Shown one piece after another: positions 8,897-18,622 of a stretch of 64,000 nucleotides of DNA (its first letter is position 1; each line of letters starts with the position of its first letter). The notes below the pieces were generated by a model. The model worked only from the letters and a program-made list of their open reading frames with translations, searched no databases and was not told the DNA's origin. Position numbers and translations under genes: made by a program. Location of the stretch: contig NZ_JAHKQJ010000007.1 in assembly GCF_018861045.1 (NCBI RefSeq), forward strand, positions 768,306 through 832,305. The letters run 5' to 3'. The DNA comes from Octadecabacter sp. B2R22. GTDB taxonomy: Bacteria; Pseudomonadota; Alphaproteobacteria; Rhodobacterales; Rhodobacteraceae.

Positions 8897-9633
8897 AGTG
8901 CCGCAACCCATGCCAGCGCGCCCTGAACAGTCTCAACCCGGGTGGCGGTTTCGCTCAACTCAGGCGCTTTGGGGCGATCCAACAAGAACACCGGCAGCCC
9001 CATCTCGCGCGCCGCATCCAATTTTGGACGCCCGCCCGTCCCGCCGGAGTTTTTGACTACCAAATGCGTGACCCCGAGCGCCTTAAACAACCGCATTTCA
9101 CTTTTCAGATCAAACGGAGGCCGCCCGATCACAAATTCCCCACCTTCAAACGGAAACGGCGTCGTCGGCGGATCAATCATGCGAGCCAAAACGCGCCGCC
9201 CCTCAAGGTTGGCAAACTCCGGCAAGGTCTGGCGCCCTGTCCCCAAAAAGACCACCGCACCCTTAGGCACCAAATCCGCGACATCGCGGGGCGCGGCAAT
9301 CGCCGTCCAATTGTCGTCATCCTGTGCGCTCCATTCCGGCCGCAGCACCTGGCAATAAGGAATCTCCAACGCGGCACACACCCGCGCCGTGCGATCCGTG
9401 ATTTGATCAGCAAACGGGTGCGTCGCATCCAGAACGGCACTGATCCCTTCAGCCGCAAGATACTCCCGAAACGCGTCTTCGCCACCAAACCCGCCTATCC
9501 GCGTCGGAACAGGCAGTGGATCGGGCGAACGCGTGGCCCCGGCCAAAGACGCCACAACCCTGCGCCCTTTATCGGCAAGCCCCCACGCAATCCGTTTGGC
9601 TTCTCCTGTCCCCGCAAGCAGCAACACCGTCAT
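8893..9633 (-). CDS. cobK: Precorrin-6A/cobalt-precorrin-6A reductase
   Basis: CobK reduces the macrocycle of precorrin-6A with NADPH in cobalamin synthesis. The 246-residue length is normal. The N-terminus LLLAGTGEAKRIAWGLA is the dinucleotide-binding start typical of CobK/CbiJ, DATHPFADQIT (about residue 69 on) is the family signature, and the end has the KNSGGTGG segment. It overlaps cbiD by four bases (ATGA) and is followed by the glycosylase with the same overlap, so cbiD-cobK-glycosylase-esterase form a coupled minus-strand unit. Cytoplasmic. Confidence 0.93.
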   Translation of the reverse strand: MTVLLLAGTGEAKRIAWGLADKGRRVVASLAGATRSPDPLPVPTRIGGFGGEDAFREYLAAEGISAVLDATHPFADQITDRTARVCAALEIPYCQVLRPEWSAQDDDNWTAIAAPRDVADLVPKGAVVFLGTGRQTLPEFANLEGRRVLARMIDPPTTPFPFEGGEFVIGRPPFDLKSEMRLFKALGVTHLVVKNSGGTGGRPKLDAAREMGLPVFLLDRPKAPELSETATRVETVQGALAWVAAL

Positions 9634-10691
9634 GACTTTCGCGTCTCCGTTTGGGCGATAATCTGTCCTGCACGGTCTACGATGACCACGTCCAATTGCG
9701 CGGGAGCCGTGCCGCCATCAAACATATCCATCGCCTTGATCGCGGCAAGCCTTGCCACATGTTCGGCCAAAGGTTTACCTGCAATTTCATAGGCTTCCAG
9801 TGCGGTGTTCGCACACGCCACCCGCGGATCGCCAACCAACTCCGAAAGTTGTGCGAAATCCACTTGAGAACGCCCCGAATGCAAATCAACTGCCCCCTGC
9901 GCAAGCTTTGTCAGCTTACCAATCCCGCCGCCAATCGTAAGGCGTTCGACGGGATGCCGGCGGATATACTTGACCATACCGCCCACGAAATCCCCCATAT
10001 CCAACATCGCATGATCAGGAAGTCCAAACAGCGCCTGAACTGCTTTTTCGCTCATGTTTCCGGTGCAGCCCGCCACATGGGTCACCCCATCCGCGCGCGC
10101 GACATCAATGCCGCGATGAATACTCGCGATCCACGCAGCACACGAAAACGGGCGCACAATTCCAGTTGTCCCAAGAATAGACAAACCGCCCTTGATGCCA
10201 AGCCGTGGGTTCCACGTCTTTTGGGCGATTTCTTCACCATTGGGGATGCTCACCGTGATTTCAATATCGGGGCTTTCGCCAAACTCGCTCGCGACCTCAG
10301 CGACAACCTCATCCATCATCGACCGTGGAACTGGGTTGATTGCAGCCTCGCTTACGCCAATGGGCAAGCCTGCTTTTGTCACGGTGCCCACGCCCTCTCC
10401 GGCCCTGAACACCACGCCACCGTCTGAACGCGCCACGCGCACAATGACCGTCACCCCATGGGTCACGTCGGGATCATCGCCCGCATCTTTGATGATGCCC
10501 GCTTCGGCCCAACCGTCTCCGCGCTTAAACTCGACAACCTCAAACTGGGGGACTTCCCCTTTAGGCAATGTAATAGAAACCCGTGCTGGGGCATCGCCCC
10601 ACAAGCCAAACAGCGCCGCCTTGCAGGCAGCGGTGGCACAAGCGCCCGTGGTCCAGCCACGGCGCAATTCCCCTGTTGGTTTACGTGTCAT
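9630..10691 (-). CDS. cbiD: Cobalt-precorrin-5B C1-methyltransferase CbiD
   Basis: CbiD methylates C-1 of the corrin ring with S-adenosylmethionine. The sequence has the family opening RRGWTTGACATAACKAAL, the VAGCTGNMSEKA segment and GGGIGKLTKLAQG. The chosen start is the ATG at 10691; it lies about nine bases after GAGGG, whereas the TTG at 10700 is too close to that site. CbiD is best known from the anaerobic pathway. In aerobes that lack CobF it is thought to supply the C-1 methylation, and it occurs here with CobK and next to cobA/cobB, so the pathway is mixed by name but probably complete in function. Divergent from cobA with about 110 bases between. Confidence 0.92.
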   Translation of the reverse strand: MTRKPTGELRRGWTTGACATAACKAALFGLWGDAPARVSITLPKGEVPQFEVVEFKRGDGWAEAGIIKDAGDDPDVTHGVTVIVRVARSDGGVVFRAGEGVGTVTKAGLPIGVSEAAINPVPRSMMDEVVAEVASEFGESPDIEITVSIPNGEEIAQKTWNPRLGIKGGLSILGTTGIVRPFSCAAWIASIHRGIDVARADGVTHVAGCTGNMSEKAVQALFGLPDHAMLDMGDFVGGMVKYIRRHPVERLTIGGGIGKLTKLAQGAVDLHSGRSQVDFAQLSELVGDPRVACANTALEAYEIAGKPLAEHVARLAAIKAMDMFDGGTAPAQLDVVIVDRAGQIIAQTETRKS

Positions 10692-10800
10692 CTCATTCAA
10701 CCCTCAAGGCGACCTTACCCGTGTCCCCCCATGACGCCAATCCCAAGAGAGACGTCGTTTGTCACCTTTTCCTATCCGCGCGATCGCGCCATAAGGGGGC

Positions 10801-11658
10801 ATGGATTTACGACTCCCTTCCCAACCGAACGGCTTTGAATGGCCCGAGCTTGAAAAAGGCTGGGTTTGGCTATGTGGTGCTGGCCCCGGAGACCCCGGTT
10901 TGCTGACCCTGCATGCGTTGAATGCGCTGCGTCAAGCTGACGTCGTGATCTATGACGCGCTTGTGCAGGAAGCCATCCTCGACTGGGCCCCACAAGCGGA
11001 ACATATCTACGCAGGAAAACGCGGCGGCAAACCAAGTGCTTTGCAGCGCGACATTTCTTTACAGCTCGTTGACCTCGCCCACGCGGGTAAACGCGTGTTG
11101 CGGCTTAAAGGTGGTGATCCGTTTGTCTTTGGGCGCGGCGGCGAAGAAGCCCAAACCCTTGTGCAACACGGCGTGCCAGTTCGCATCATTCCGGGCATCT
11201 CTGCCGGAATCGGCGGTCTGGCCTATGCGGGCATCCCTGTCACCCACCGCGATGTGAACCAATCCGTGACCTTCGTTACTGGCCATGATCAATCGGGCAA
11301 TGCAACACAGTCCCTTGATTGGGAGGCGATCGCCAAAGGCAGCCAAGTGATTGTGATTTATATGGGAATGAAACACATCGCCCAGATTTCAGCCTCTCTT
11401 ATGGCCGCAGGCCGCACGGCGGATGAACCCGTGGCCGTTGTCACCACCGCCACAACACCAGACCAACAGGTGCTTGAAACCACGTTGGGGACGATCACCG
11501 AGGACATCGCCAAAGGCGGATTTGAGCCCCCCGCGATCATCTGTGTTGGCCGTGCCGTTCAAATGCGCGACGTCCTAAACTGGCAAGCGCAGGCCGCTGG
11601 GATTCCACCTAAAAACTTAGATCCATTAGGACGCGGACGCCCCGCTGAATCTGCTTAA
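10801..11658 (+). CDS. cobA: Uroporphyrinogen-III C-methyltransferase
   Basis: CobA/SUMT adds two methyl groups to uroporphyrinogen III to give precorrin-2, the branch point from haem toward cobalamin and sirohaem. The 285-residue protein has the SAM-dependent tetrapyrrole methylase motifs in order: GAGPGDPG (26-33), RLKGGDPFVFGRGGEE (101-116), PGISAGIGG and the PVTHRD segment. No CysG-type dehydrogenase/ferrochelatase domain is fused. An AAGGGGG run almost abuts the ATG, an unusually short spacing. The stop is immediately followed by the cobB ATG, so the two genes are one operon. Confidence 0.93.
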   Translation: MDLRLPSQPNGFEWPELEKGWVWLCGAGPGDPGLLTLHALNALRQADVVIYDALVQEAILDWAPQAEHIYAGKRGGKPSALQRDISLQLVDLAHAGKRVLRLKGGDPFVFGRGGEEAQTLVQHGVPVRIIPGISAGIGGLAYAGIPVTHRDVNQSVTFVTGHDQSGNATQSLDWEAIAKGSQVIVIYMGMKHIAQISASLMAAGRTADEPVAVVTTATTPDQQVLETTLGTITEDIAKGGFEPPAIICVGRAVQMRDVLNWQAQAAGIPPKNLDPLGRGRPAESA

Positions 11659-12921
11659 ATGACGGGGCTTATCCTTGCCGCGCCGTCTTCGGGCGCCGGA
11701 AAGACCACAATCACACTCGGCCTACTTCGCGCGCTTCGCAATGCGGGCTACAATGTCCGATCCGGCAAATCAGGCCCCGACTACATCGACCCACAATTTC
11801 ACGCCGCCGCTTCTGGGCGCCCGTGTGTAAACCTTGATGCATGGGCCATGTCGCCCGAACGCATTCGCGGACTAGCAGATGGCACGGGTCCCCTGATCGT
11901 CGAGGGCGCAATGGGGTTGTTTGATGGCGCGCCCCCTGCTGGCAAAGGTTCAACCGCTGACCTTGCTCGCACCTTGGACCTTCCTGTCGTGCTGATCATC
12001 GACGCCAAAGCGATGTCCCATTCCGTTGGTGCACTTGTGCGCGGATTCGCCAGTCATGATCCGACCGTCCAGATCGCCGGGCTGATCCTAAACCGCGTTG
12101 GGTCGCCGCGCCACGAAACCATGTTGCGCACAGCAATCGCACCACTTGGTCTACCTGTTCTCGGTGCAATTCCTCGCTCAGAAACCTTGTCACGACCCTC
12201 ACGGCACCTCGGATTGGTCCAAGCTGGTGAAATGCCCGATCTAGACGTATTCCTCGAAACCGCAGCCGCTCAAGTCACGCAGCACATAGACCTCACGGCC
12301 CTTCTGGCTCTGATGCGTCCCGCAAACTCCAGCCCAACCCGTATGCAGACCTCCCAGCCCCGCCGTATTGCATTGGCACAGGACGCGGCCTTTTCTTTCG
12401 TTTACCCCCATCACATTGCCGATTGGCAGGAGCAGGGTACGACCATTATTCCTTTTTCACCGCTTGCGGATGAAGCAGTCCCAGCAGCGGACGAAGTGTT
12501 TCTTCCTGGTGGTTACCCCGAGCTTCATGCGGAAACACTCGCCGGCAATCAAACCTTCATCCAAAGCCTACGAAACGCCGCACAACAAGTTGATATATAT
12601 GGTGAATGCGGGGGATATATGACCCTTGGTGAAACCTTGATCGATGCAGATGGCACGCCCCACAAAATGGCAGGCCTGCTTGGCCTCACCACCAGTTTTG
12701 CCACTCGTAAACTACATCTCGGATACAGAACCTTGCGGGGGCTGACGCCTTCGCATCCGGCAACCTACACGGCGCATGAATTTCACTACGCAACAACCAT
12801 CAACGCCCAAGGAACGCCCCTCTTTGAAGCAAGTGATGCCGAAGGACGCGACCTTGGCCCCATCGGACTAACAGAGGGGCGGGTGTCAGGTTCCTTTGCG
12901 CATATCATAGATCACGCCTAG
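11659..12921 (+). CDS. cobB: Cobyrinate / hydrogenobyrinate a,c-diamide synthase
   Basis: CobB amidates the a and c side chains of the corrin ring using glutamine and ATP. The 420-residue protein has the P-loop APSSGAGKTTIT at 9-20, the SGPDYIDP segment, and VEGAMGLFDG in the N-terminal dethiobiotin-synthetase-like domain. The C-terminal class I glutaminase-like domain has its cysteine in YGECGGYM near residue 318 and HEFHY near 375. It starts at the base after the cobA stop. Whether the substrate carries cobalt (CbiA-like) or not (CobB) depends on the pathway variant and cannot be told from this gene alone. Confidence 0.93.
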   Translation: MTGLILAAPSSGAGKTTITLGLLRALRNAGYNVRSGKSGPDYIDPQFHAAASGRPCVNLDAWAMSPERIRGLADGTGPLIVEGAMGLFDGAPPAGKGSTADLARTLDLPVVLIIDAKAMSHSVGALVRGFASHDPTVQIAGLILNRVGSPRHETMLRTAIAPLGLPVLGAIPRSETLSRPSRHLGLVQAGEMPDLDVFLETAAAQVTQHIDLTALLALMRPANSSPTRMQTSQPRRIALAQDAAFSFVYPHHIADWQEQGTTIIPFSPLADEAVPAADEVFLPGGYPELHAETLAGNQTFIQSLRNAAQQVDIYGECGGYMTLGETLIDADGTPHKMAGLLGLTTSFATRKLHLGYRTLRGLTPSHPATYTAHEFHYATTINAQGTPLFEASDAEGRDLGPIGLTEGRVSGSFAHIIDHA

Positions 12922-12973
12922 CCGCGTCATTTCACCCATTGCCTTGACCTGCACGCAGGCGTAGCCAGTTTTC

Positions 12974-14230
12974 ATGACTGATACAGCGACCCCAGAAATC
13001 GACGACAGCCGCGCAAAGCGTAATGTCACCGTCCTTGTCCTTGCCCAAGCGATCCTTGGTGCGCAGATGCCGATGATCTTTGTGATTGGGGGCTTGGCTG
13101 GTAAACAACTTGCCTCGAATATCTGTTGGGCCACCCTGCCGATCACTCTGATCATCTTTGGCTCCATGACGACGGCACCGTGGCTCTCACCGCTTATGCA
13201 GCATCGTGGACGTCGCTTTGGGTTCTATGTCGGCGCAATCGCGGGCGCATTTGGCGCTGCGGTCGCGGCTTATGGGCTATACCTCGGTAGCTTCCCGGTT
13301 CTGTTGCTTGGTTCTTATTTCACCGGCATCTATATGTCGGCCCAAGGGTTCTTTCGCTTTGCCGCCACGGATACCGCCTCTGACAGCTTTAAGCCTAAAG
13401 CGATTTCTTACGTCATGGCGGGTGGCTTGGTCTCTGCTATTTTGGGTCCGCAGCTTAACAAAGCCGTAGAAGATGCGTTCGCTGTTCCGTTCCTTGGCAT
13501 CTATCTTGCAGTAATCGTGTTGAACCTCGTGGGGATGTTTCTTTTCATGGCGCTCGACTTGCCCAAAGGCACGCGCGGCCAACCCAAAGTCGAAGGCCCA
13601 GCACCACGCTCACGTGGTGAATTGTTGTCTGACCCCAATCTGCTGGTCGCAATCATCGTCGGCTTGGTCTCTTACTCACTGATGAACTTGGTGATGACGT
13701 CAACGCCTCTCGCCGTGGTTGGATGCGGTTATGAACTTGATAACGCAAACAATATCGTATCAGCCCACGTGCTAGCTATGTATATCCCAAGCTTTTTTAC
13801 GGGTCATTTGATCGCCCGTTTTGGCGTAAAGTCCATCATGGCCACAGGCCTTGTGATCCTCTTTTCCGCGGGCGCGGCTGCCCTCTTTGGTGTTAATGTT
13901 GCGGATGCCGGTCAACCCTCGTTGGTCAGCTTTTACGCCGCTCTGATCCTTTTGGGGGTCGGCTGGAACTTCGGTTTCATCGGCGCGACAACGATGCTGA
14001 CCTCATCACACCAACCGCATGAGCGCGGTGTTGTTCAGGGCCTAAACGATATGGTGGTGTTTGGGTCAGTGATGGTCGCGTCACTTGCATCGGGCGGTTT
14101 GATGAACTGCTCGGGCGGCGACCCAATGGAAGGTTGGACGGCTGTAAACCTCGCGATGGCACCGTTCCTGATGCTTGCTGGCGGTGCATTGATCTGGCTT
14201 GCTATGCGGCCGCGCGGGTCTTCCGTTTAG
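12974..14230 (+). CDS. MFS permease
   Basis: The 418-residue protein has about twelve hydrophobic segments and the cytoplasmic loop signature of the major facilitator superfamily after helix 2 (QHRGRRFGFYVGA). It is an inner-membrane secondary transporter; the substrate cannot be read from sequence. It follows cobB by 50 bases on the same strand, so it may be co-transcribed with the cobalamin genes, but no established cobalamin transporter family is evident. Its last four bases overlap the stop of the convergent squalene/phytoene-synthase-like gene. Confidence 0.85.
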   Translation: MTDTATPEIDDSRAKRNVTVLVLAQAILGAQMPMIFVIGGLAGKQLASNICWATLPITLIIFGSMTTAPWLSPLMQHRGRRFGFYVGAIAGAFGAAVAAYGLYLGSFPVLLLGSYFTGIYMSAQGFFRFAATDTASDSFKPKAISYVMAGGLVSAILGPQLNKAVEDAFAVPFLGIYLAVIVLNLVGMFLFMALDLPKGTRGQPKVEGPAPRSRGELLSDPNLLVAIIVGLVSYSLMNLVMTSTPLAVVGCGYELDNANNIVSAHVLAMYIPSFFTGHLIARFGVKSIMATGLVILFSAGAAALFGVNVADAGQPSLVSFYAALILLGVGWNFGFIGATTMLTSSHQPHERGVVQGLNDMVVFGSVMVASLASGGLMNCSGGDPMEGWTAVNLAMAPFLMLAGGALIWLAMRPRGSSV

Positions 14231-14976
14231 GACGAACGCAACAAACGGAATTTGCTGCGAAATGGGCTAAGCCCGACCGCACCCTGCGCAACCCGTTCTG
14301 GCTGGCGTGCGATCTGGCGCAACAGCGGGACAGTTTCCCAGCTTTCCACCAATGCTGCGCGTGCCGATTTTGGAAGCGTTCGTTTCACCCTTGGATCAAG
14401 CTTAGCCAATGCCGCGTGAGCCAATTCCCCAATCGCCTCGGCGCGCCCGTCAACCAAGGGTTTGCGCCCTTTGTCTTCAAGCTCGGGAACCGCCACCAAA
14501 TACCGCGCCAAACCAGTTGCAGTACCGTAAGCCAAGACGCCCTCGCGTGATGCATCATCAGCACCCAATGACCGTGCGGCTTGCCACATCAACTCACCAG
14601 CCGTGGCTTCTAAGTATTCTTGGAAATGGCCCGCGTCCTCAAAGGTATCTTTGTAAACGTCCCAACGGCGTGACGCGATCAAGCGATCGAGTGCCTTTGC
14701 ACCTTCAACATCCAAGATATCCGCCAGCGCCGTCGTCACCTCGTGTTTGCGCACCGCGCGACCTTCGGCGATTTCTTCTAGGGCATCCCGCCACCATTGA
14801 AGCCGCATTTCCGCGATCATTGGTTCCTCGGTCACCCAAGGGGCGCGTGCCACCTGTACGTTGAACGCATAAAGCGGAAACAAAACGCGGCGCGCGTCTA
14901 CTGTGCTGGCCATCGTCGCCATGAACCGTTGCGGATCGCCTTTTTCAACGATGGCTGCGCAGGCATCAAAACTCAC
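14227..14976 (-). CDS. Squalene/phytoene synthase family protein
   Basis: The 249-residue protein has the all-helical fold signature of trans-isoprenyl diphosphate synthases, with LFPLYAFNVQVARAP and MRLQWWRDAL near the N-terminus and a GELMW segment in the middle. The DxxxD metal motifs of true phytoene synthases are poorly kept. It is closer to the short alphaproteobacterial/mitochondrial NDUFAF6-like group, linked to respiratory complex I assembly, than to a carotenoid enzyme; that role is inferred from family. The start is GTG at 14976, and GTGA overlaps the cimA stop, so it is coupled to cimA. No other carotenoid gene is near. Confidence 0.75.
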   Translation of the reverse strand: MSFDACAAIVEKGDPQRFMATMASTVDARRVLFPLYAFNVQVARAPWVTEEPMIAEMRLQWWRDALEEIAEGRAVRKHEVTTALADILDVEGAKALDRLIASRRWDVYKDTFEDAGHFQEYLEATAGELMWQAARSLGADDASREGVLAYGTATGLARYLVAVPELEDKGRKPLVDGRAEAIGELAHAALAKLDPRVKRTLPKSARAALVESWETVPLLRQIARQPERVAQGAVGLSPFRSKFRLLRSS

Positions 14977-16589
14977 GTATCAGCCCCATCACGCAACAGT
15001 TTCCAACGGATCGCATCGACCAAAGCATCAAAACTGGCGTCCACTATGTTGGCGCTGACACCAACAGTGGACCACGAACGGCCCTGCCCGTCAGCGCTGT
15101 CGATGATGACCCGAGTGACAGCTTCGGTGCCACCATTGGTGATACGCACCTTAAAATCCGTCAGAACAAGATCGGACACTTTATCACGGTAGCGTCCTAG
15201 GTCCTTCATCAACGCACGGCTAAGCGCGTTAACCGGACCCTGATCGGACCCATCCGGCCCGATACTTTCACTCACCGACATGGTCTTTTCGCCATCCACC
15301 TTCACAACGACGACCGCCTCGGACAAGGACACCATTTGATTGCGTTTGTTGCGGCGGCGCTCAACGGTGACACGGTAACGTTTCACCTCGAAGAAATCGG
15401 GCATCAGCCCCAGTTCTTCACGGGCCAAAATCTCGAAACTCGCCTGTGCGGTGTCGTAGGTGTAGCCCGCTGCCTCGCGGTCTTTCACGCGGTCTAGAAT
15501 GCGGGCCAAGGCAGGATCACCTTTTTTGACGTCCAAGCCCATGGCGCTCAGGCGTTCGCGCAGGTTGGATTGACCCGCTTGGTTGGACATCGGCACAATC
15601 CGGCTGTTGCCGACCAATGCGGGGTCTATGTGTTCATAGGTGCTTGGGTCTTTGGCAATCGCGCTGGCATGCAGCCCCGCCTTATGGGCAAAGGCCGAGC
15701 TACCCACATAAGGCGCTTGCTTTTGCGGCACACGGTTGAGGATTTCATCAAGCATACGTGACGCCTGACGCAGCCCCTTAAGCGCATCAAGGGTCACACC
15801 CGTCTCGAACTGGCTCGCGAAGGGTTCTTTTAACAGCAACGTCGGGATCAAGGTTGTCAGGTTCGCATTGCCGCAGCGTTCGCCAAGGCCGTTCAACGTC
15901 CCTTGGATTTGGCGCGCACCAGCTGCGACAGCCACCAGGCTATTGGCAACCGCGTTTTCGGTGTCGTTGTGTGTATGGATGCCGATGTGATCCCCGGGCA
16001 CGCCGGCTTGGATCAACGCTTTTGTCGCCGCGCGCACATCATGGGGCAACGCGCCGCCATTGGTGTCGCACAGAACAACCCAACGCGCGCCCGCATCATA
16101 GGCCGTTTTCGCGGCTGAGAGCGTATACTCTGGGTTGGACTTGTACCCGTCAAAGAAGTGCTCGGCATCAAACAATGCTTCGCGGCCCGCGCTGACTATA
16201 TGTTTGATCGAGCCTGCGATGTTGTCGAGGTTTTCATCCAGACTGATGCCAAGCGCGGTTTTGACGTGGAAATCATGGGTCTTGCCGACCAGACACACCG
16301 CCTGCGTCCCCGCGTTCATCACCGCCGCCAGCACATCATCATTCTCGGCAGACCGGCCAGAGCGTTTGGTCATCCCAAAAGCTGTGACCATCGCCCGCGT
16401 CTTGGGCGCATCCTCAAAGAATTCGCTGTCCGTCGGGTTCGCACCGGGCCAGCCGCCTTCGATGTAATCCACGCCAAGTTCATCCAAGACGGCGGCAACC
16501 GCGTGTTTTTCATCCGTTGAAAACTGCACACCTTGGGTTTGTTGGCCATCGCGCAACGTCGTGTCGTAAAGGTACAGACGTTCGGTCAT
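14973..16589 (-). CDS. cimA: (R)-citramalate synthase
   Basis: CimA condenses pyruvate with acetyl-CoA to citramalate, giving a threonine-independent route to 2-ketobutyrate and isoleucine. The 538-residue protein opens with [13 protein letters not shown], the catalytic DRE-TIM signature, has the metal site HTHND near residue 203 and [11 protein letters not shown] shortly after, and ends with an allosteric LeuA-dimer-type domain (about 400-538). The NGLGERCGN pattern and long form match the CimA branch rather than LeuA or homocitrate synthase. It overlaps the cysS stop (ATGA) and the next gene (GTGA). Confidence 0.92.
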   Translation of the reverse strand: MTERLYLYDTTLRDGQQTQGVQFSTDEKHAVAAVLDELGVDYIEGGWPGANPTDSEFFEDAPKTRAMVTAFGMTKRSGRSAENDDVLAAVMNAGTQAVCLVGKTHDFHVKTALGISLDENLDNIAGSIKHIVSAGREALFDAEHFFDGYKSNPEYTLSAAKTAYDAGARWVVLCDTNGGALPHDVRAATKALIQAGVPGDHIGIHTHNDTENAVANSLVAVAAGARQIQGTLNGLGERCGNANLTTLIPTLLLKEPFASQFETGVTLDALKGLRQASRMLDEILNRVPQKQAPYVGSSAFAHKAGLHASAIAKDPSTYEHIDPALVGNSRIVPMSNQAGQSNLRERLSAMGLDVKKGDPALARILDRVKDREAAGYTYDTAQASFEILAREELGLMPDFFEVKRYRVTVERRRNKRNQMVSLSEAVVVVKVDGEKTMSVSESIGPDGSDQGPVNALSRALMKDLGRYRDKVSDLVLTDFKVRITNGGTEAVTRVIIDSADGQGRSWSTVGVSANIVDASFDALVDAIRWKLLRDGADT

Positions 16590-18040
16590 TTCAACGCCTC
16601 CAAGACGCTTGAATCAAAGTCCGGACCCGGAAGCCAGCTTGCGGTTCCTGCAACATCCGTGACCTGAACCCCAGCGGCGTTCAATAGATCCCGCAGACGG
16701 TCTGCCTCGCCCCAGTCTTTGGCGACACGCGCTTCGCCGCGTTCAACGATCAAACGATCAATGACTGTGGTCGCCCACTCCGGCATGTCATCGCCTTGAG
16801 ACGGCGACAGATCAAGGATCGACCAGTTGTTTACCAACCCAAGCGTTTCCAAAGCATGCGCCAACGGGACCAATCCTGCGGCAGTCTTGGCTTTGGCCAA
16901 CACATGCATCCGAGAAATCGCACCGGATGTGTTCAGATCATTGCTCAACACACCAATGAATTCAGCGTCAGCAACCCAATCCCCCGACGCCTTAAGCATG
17001 TCGACGGTTTTCGGCGAATACCCGTGCTTTTGAAGAACAGACATCCACTCCCCCAGCATCTTTTCGGCCTCACCGCGCTTGGCGTTTGTCCAATCCATTG
17101 GTTTGCGGTAATGGGTCATCAAAAACACCAAGCGGATCACTTCACCGGGCACACCCTGTTCCAGCAAGTCGCGCACGGTAAAGAAATTGCCCAAGGACTT
17201 GGACATCTTCTTACCCTCGACCTGCAACATCTCGTTGTGCATCCAATAGCGTGCCATTTCATCGGTATCATTGGCGCAGCAGCTTTGGGCGATCTCGTCT
17301 TCATGGTGTGGGAACTGCAGGTCCAACCCGCCCCCGTGGATATCAAACGTATCCCCCAACAACGCCTTGGCCATAGCGGAACACTCGATATGCCAGCCCG
17401 GTCGGCCACGGCCCCACGGGCTGTCCCAGCCGGGTTGATCGTCAGATGACGGCTTCCACAATACAAAATCCATCGGGTCTTCTTTAAATGGCGCAACTTC
17501 GACCCGCGCCCCAGCGATCATATCATCGACAGACCGCCCAGACAGCGCGCCGTAGTTTTCATATGAACGCACCCGAAACAATGCGTGCCCTTCGGCGGCA
17601 TAGGCGTGATCCTTAGCGATCAAACCTTCAATCATCGCGATCATTTGCGCGATGTAATTCGTGGCCCTCGGCATCTGCGTCGGCTCCAGCGCACCCACTT
17701 CGGTCATATCGTTCAGATACCAACCGATGGTTTCTTCGGTCCGCTCTGCGATCAAGTCTTCAAGCGTGCCAGCCGCGCCGGCTTCCTTGCGGGCCAGTGC
17801 TGTCGCGTTGATCTTGTCATCAACGTCGGTGAAATTGCGCACATAGGTGACGTGGTCGTTCCCATAGGTGTGGCGCAGCAGGCGGAACAACGTATCAAAC
17901 ACGATAACGGGCCGTGCATTGCCAAGGTGCGCACGGTCATAGACCGTCGGCCCACAGACATACATCCGCACGTTATCAGGATCGATTGGCTCGAATTCCA
18001 CCTTCTTACGGGTTTTGGTATTATACAGTCGGATCGTCAT
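16586..18040 (-). CDS. cysS: Cysteinyl-tRNA synthetase
   Basis: CysS charges tRNA-Cys. The 484-residue class I synthetase has zinc cysteine C29 in [10 protein letters not shown], the HIGH-equivalent HLGN at 38-41, the [10 protein letters not shown] segment, and KMSKSLGNF near residue 278. The C-terminal helical domain is complete. It is the first gene of a coupled set, cysS-cimA-squalene/phytoene-synthase-like, in which each start overlaps the preceding stop. About 230 bases lie between this gene and the divergent yjbR-like gene. Confidence 0.95.
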   Translation of the reverse strand: MTIRLYNTKTRKKVEFEPIDPDNVRMYVCGPTVYDRAHLGNARPVIVFDTLFRLLRHTYGNDHVTYVRNFTDVDDKINATALARKEAGAAGTLEDLIAERTEETIGWYLNDMTEVGALEPTQMPRATNYIAQMIAMIEGLIAKDHAYAAEGHALFRVRSYENYGALSGRSVDDMIAGARVEVAPFKEDPMDFVLWKPSSDDQPGWDSPWGRGRPGWHIECSAMAKALLGDTFDIHGGGLDLQFPHHEDEIAQSCCANDTDEMARYWMHNEMLQVEGKKMSKSLGNFFTVRDLLEQGVPGEVIRLVFLMTHYRKPMDWTNAKRGEAEKMLGEWMSVLQKHGYSPKTVDMLKASGDWVADAEFIGVLSNDLNTSGAISRMHVLAKAKTAAGLVPLAHALETLGLVNNWSILDLSPSQGDDMPEWATTVIDRLIVERGEARVAKDWGEADRLRDLLNAAGVQVTDVAGTASWLPGPDFDSSVLEALK

Positions 18041-18274
18041 ATTGGCCTCACACGGATTTCACCCGCGGGCTTAGCAACTTCAACTGTTTATGGAAACGTG
18101 AAAGAGCGGCCCGCGACGTAAGTCAGCAGGTAATAATAATGCAGATGATGCAAATGCTCTTCATAGAGCCTGTCTAACGGCCCCTGACGCACAAATCAAC
18201 GCCCCAGATGTCAGGGCCAGTTTAGCAAGCGGCCCCGCTTGCATGCTTGCACCGTCTTGCGCCATCATCCCCCT

Positions 18275-18622
18275 ATGAGCCGCGAAACCGTTAACACCAT
18301 CTGCAAAACACTCCCCTCCGCCGAGGTATCTGACCCGTGGGGCGGTGGCCATGACGCTTGGAAAATTGGCGGCAAAATGTTCGCCAGCATCGGGGCGCGT
18401 GGTGACGGGGTTGCGGTCAAATGCGCCTCAGTCGAGGAAGCCTTGCACCTAGAAGATTTGTTCGGCTGGCCCAAAGCGCCGTATTTTCACCGCTCATGGG
18501 CTTTCTTGCCTCTGAACACTGACGAGGCAGAACTGCGCCATCGGATTAAAACCTCCTATGGGATTGTACGGACGTCTTTAACTAAGAAAGCACAAGCCGC
18601 CTTGGGACAATGGCCCCTGTGA
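18275..18622 (+). CDS. MmcQ/YjbR family DNA-binding-like protein
   Basis: This short protein (about 115 residues) belongs to the MmcQ/YjbR (DUF419) family: the DPWGGGHDAWKIGGKMFASI segment, a central sheet with KCASVEEA, and the terminal SYGIVRTSLTKK. The fold resembles a double-winged DNA-binding module, but function is unproven. I start it at the ATG 18275 (MSRETVN), where family similarity begins; the longer frame from 18239 adds twelve residues of poor character. It overlaps the alpha/beta-hydrolase gene by 13 bases. Confidence 0.8.
   Translation: MSRETVNTICKTLPSAEVSDPWGGGHDAWKIGGKMFASIGARGDGVAVKCASVEEALHLEDLFGWPKAPYFHRSWAFLPLNTDEAELRHRIKTSYGIVRTSLTKKAQAALGQWPL

Noticed and set aside
18139-18177. 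Short Met-rich frame MQMMQMLFIEPV as a leader peptide
   Set aside because: Only 12 codons, with no hairpin or attenuator after it and no regulated gene that would need one.
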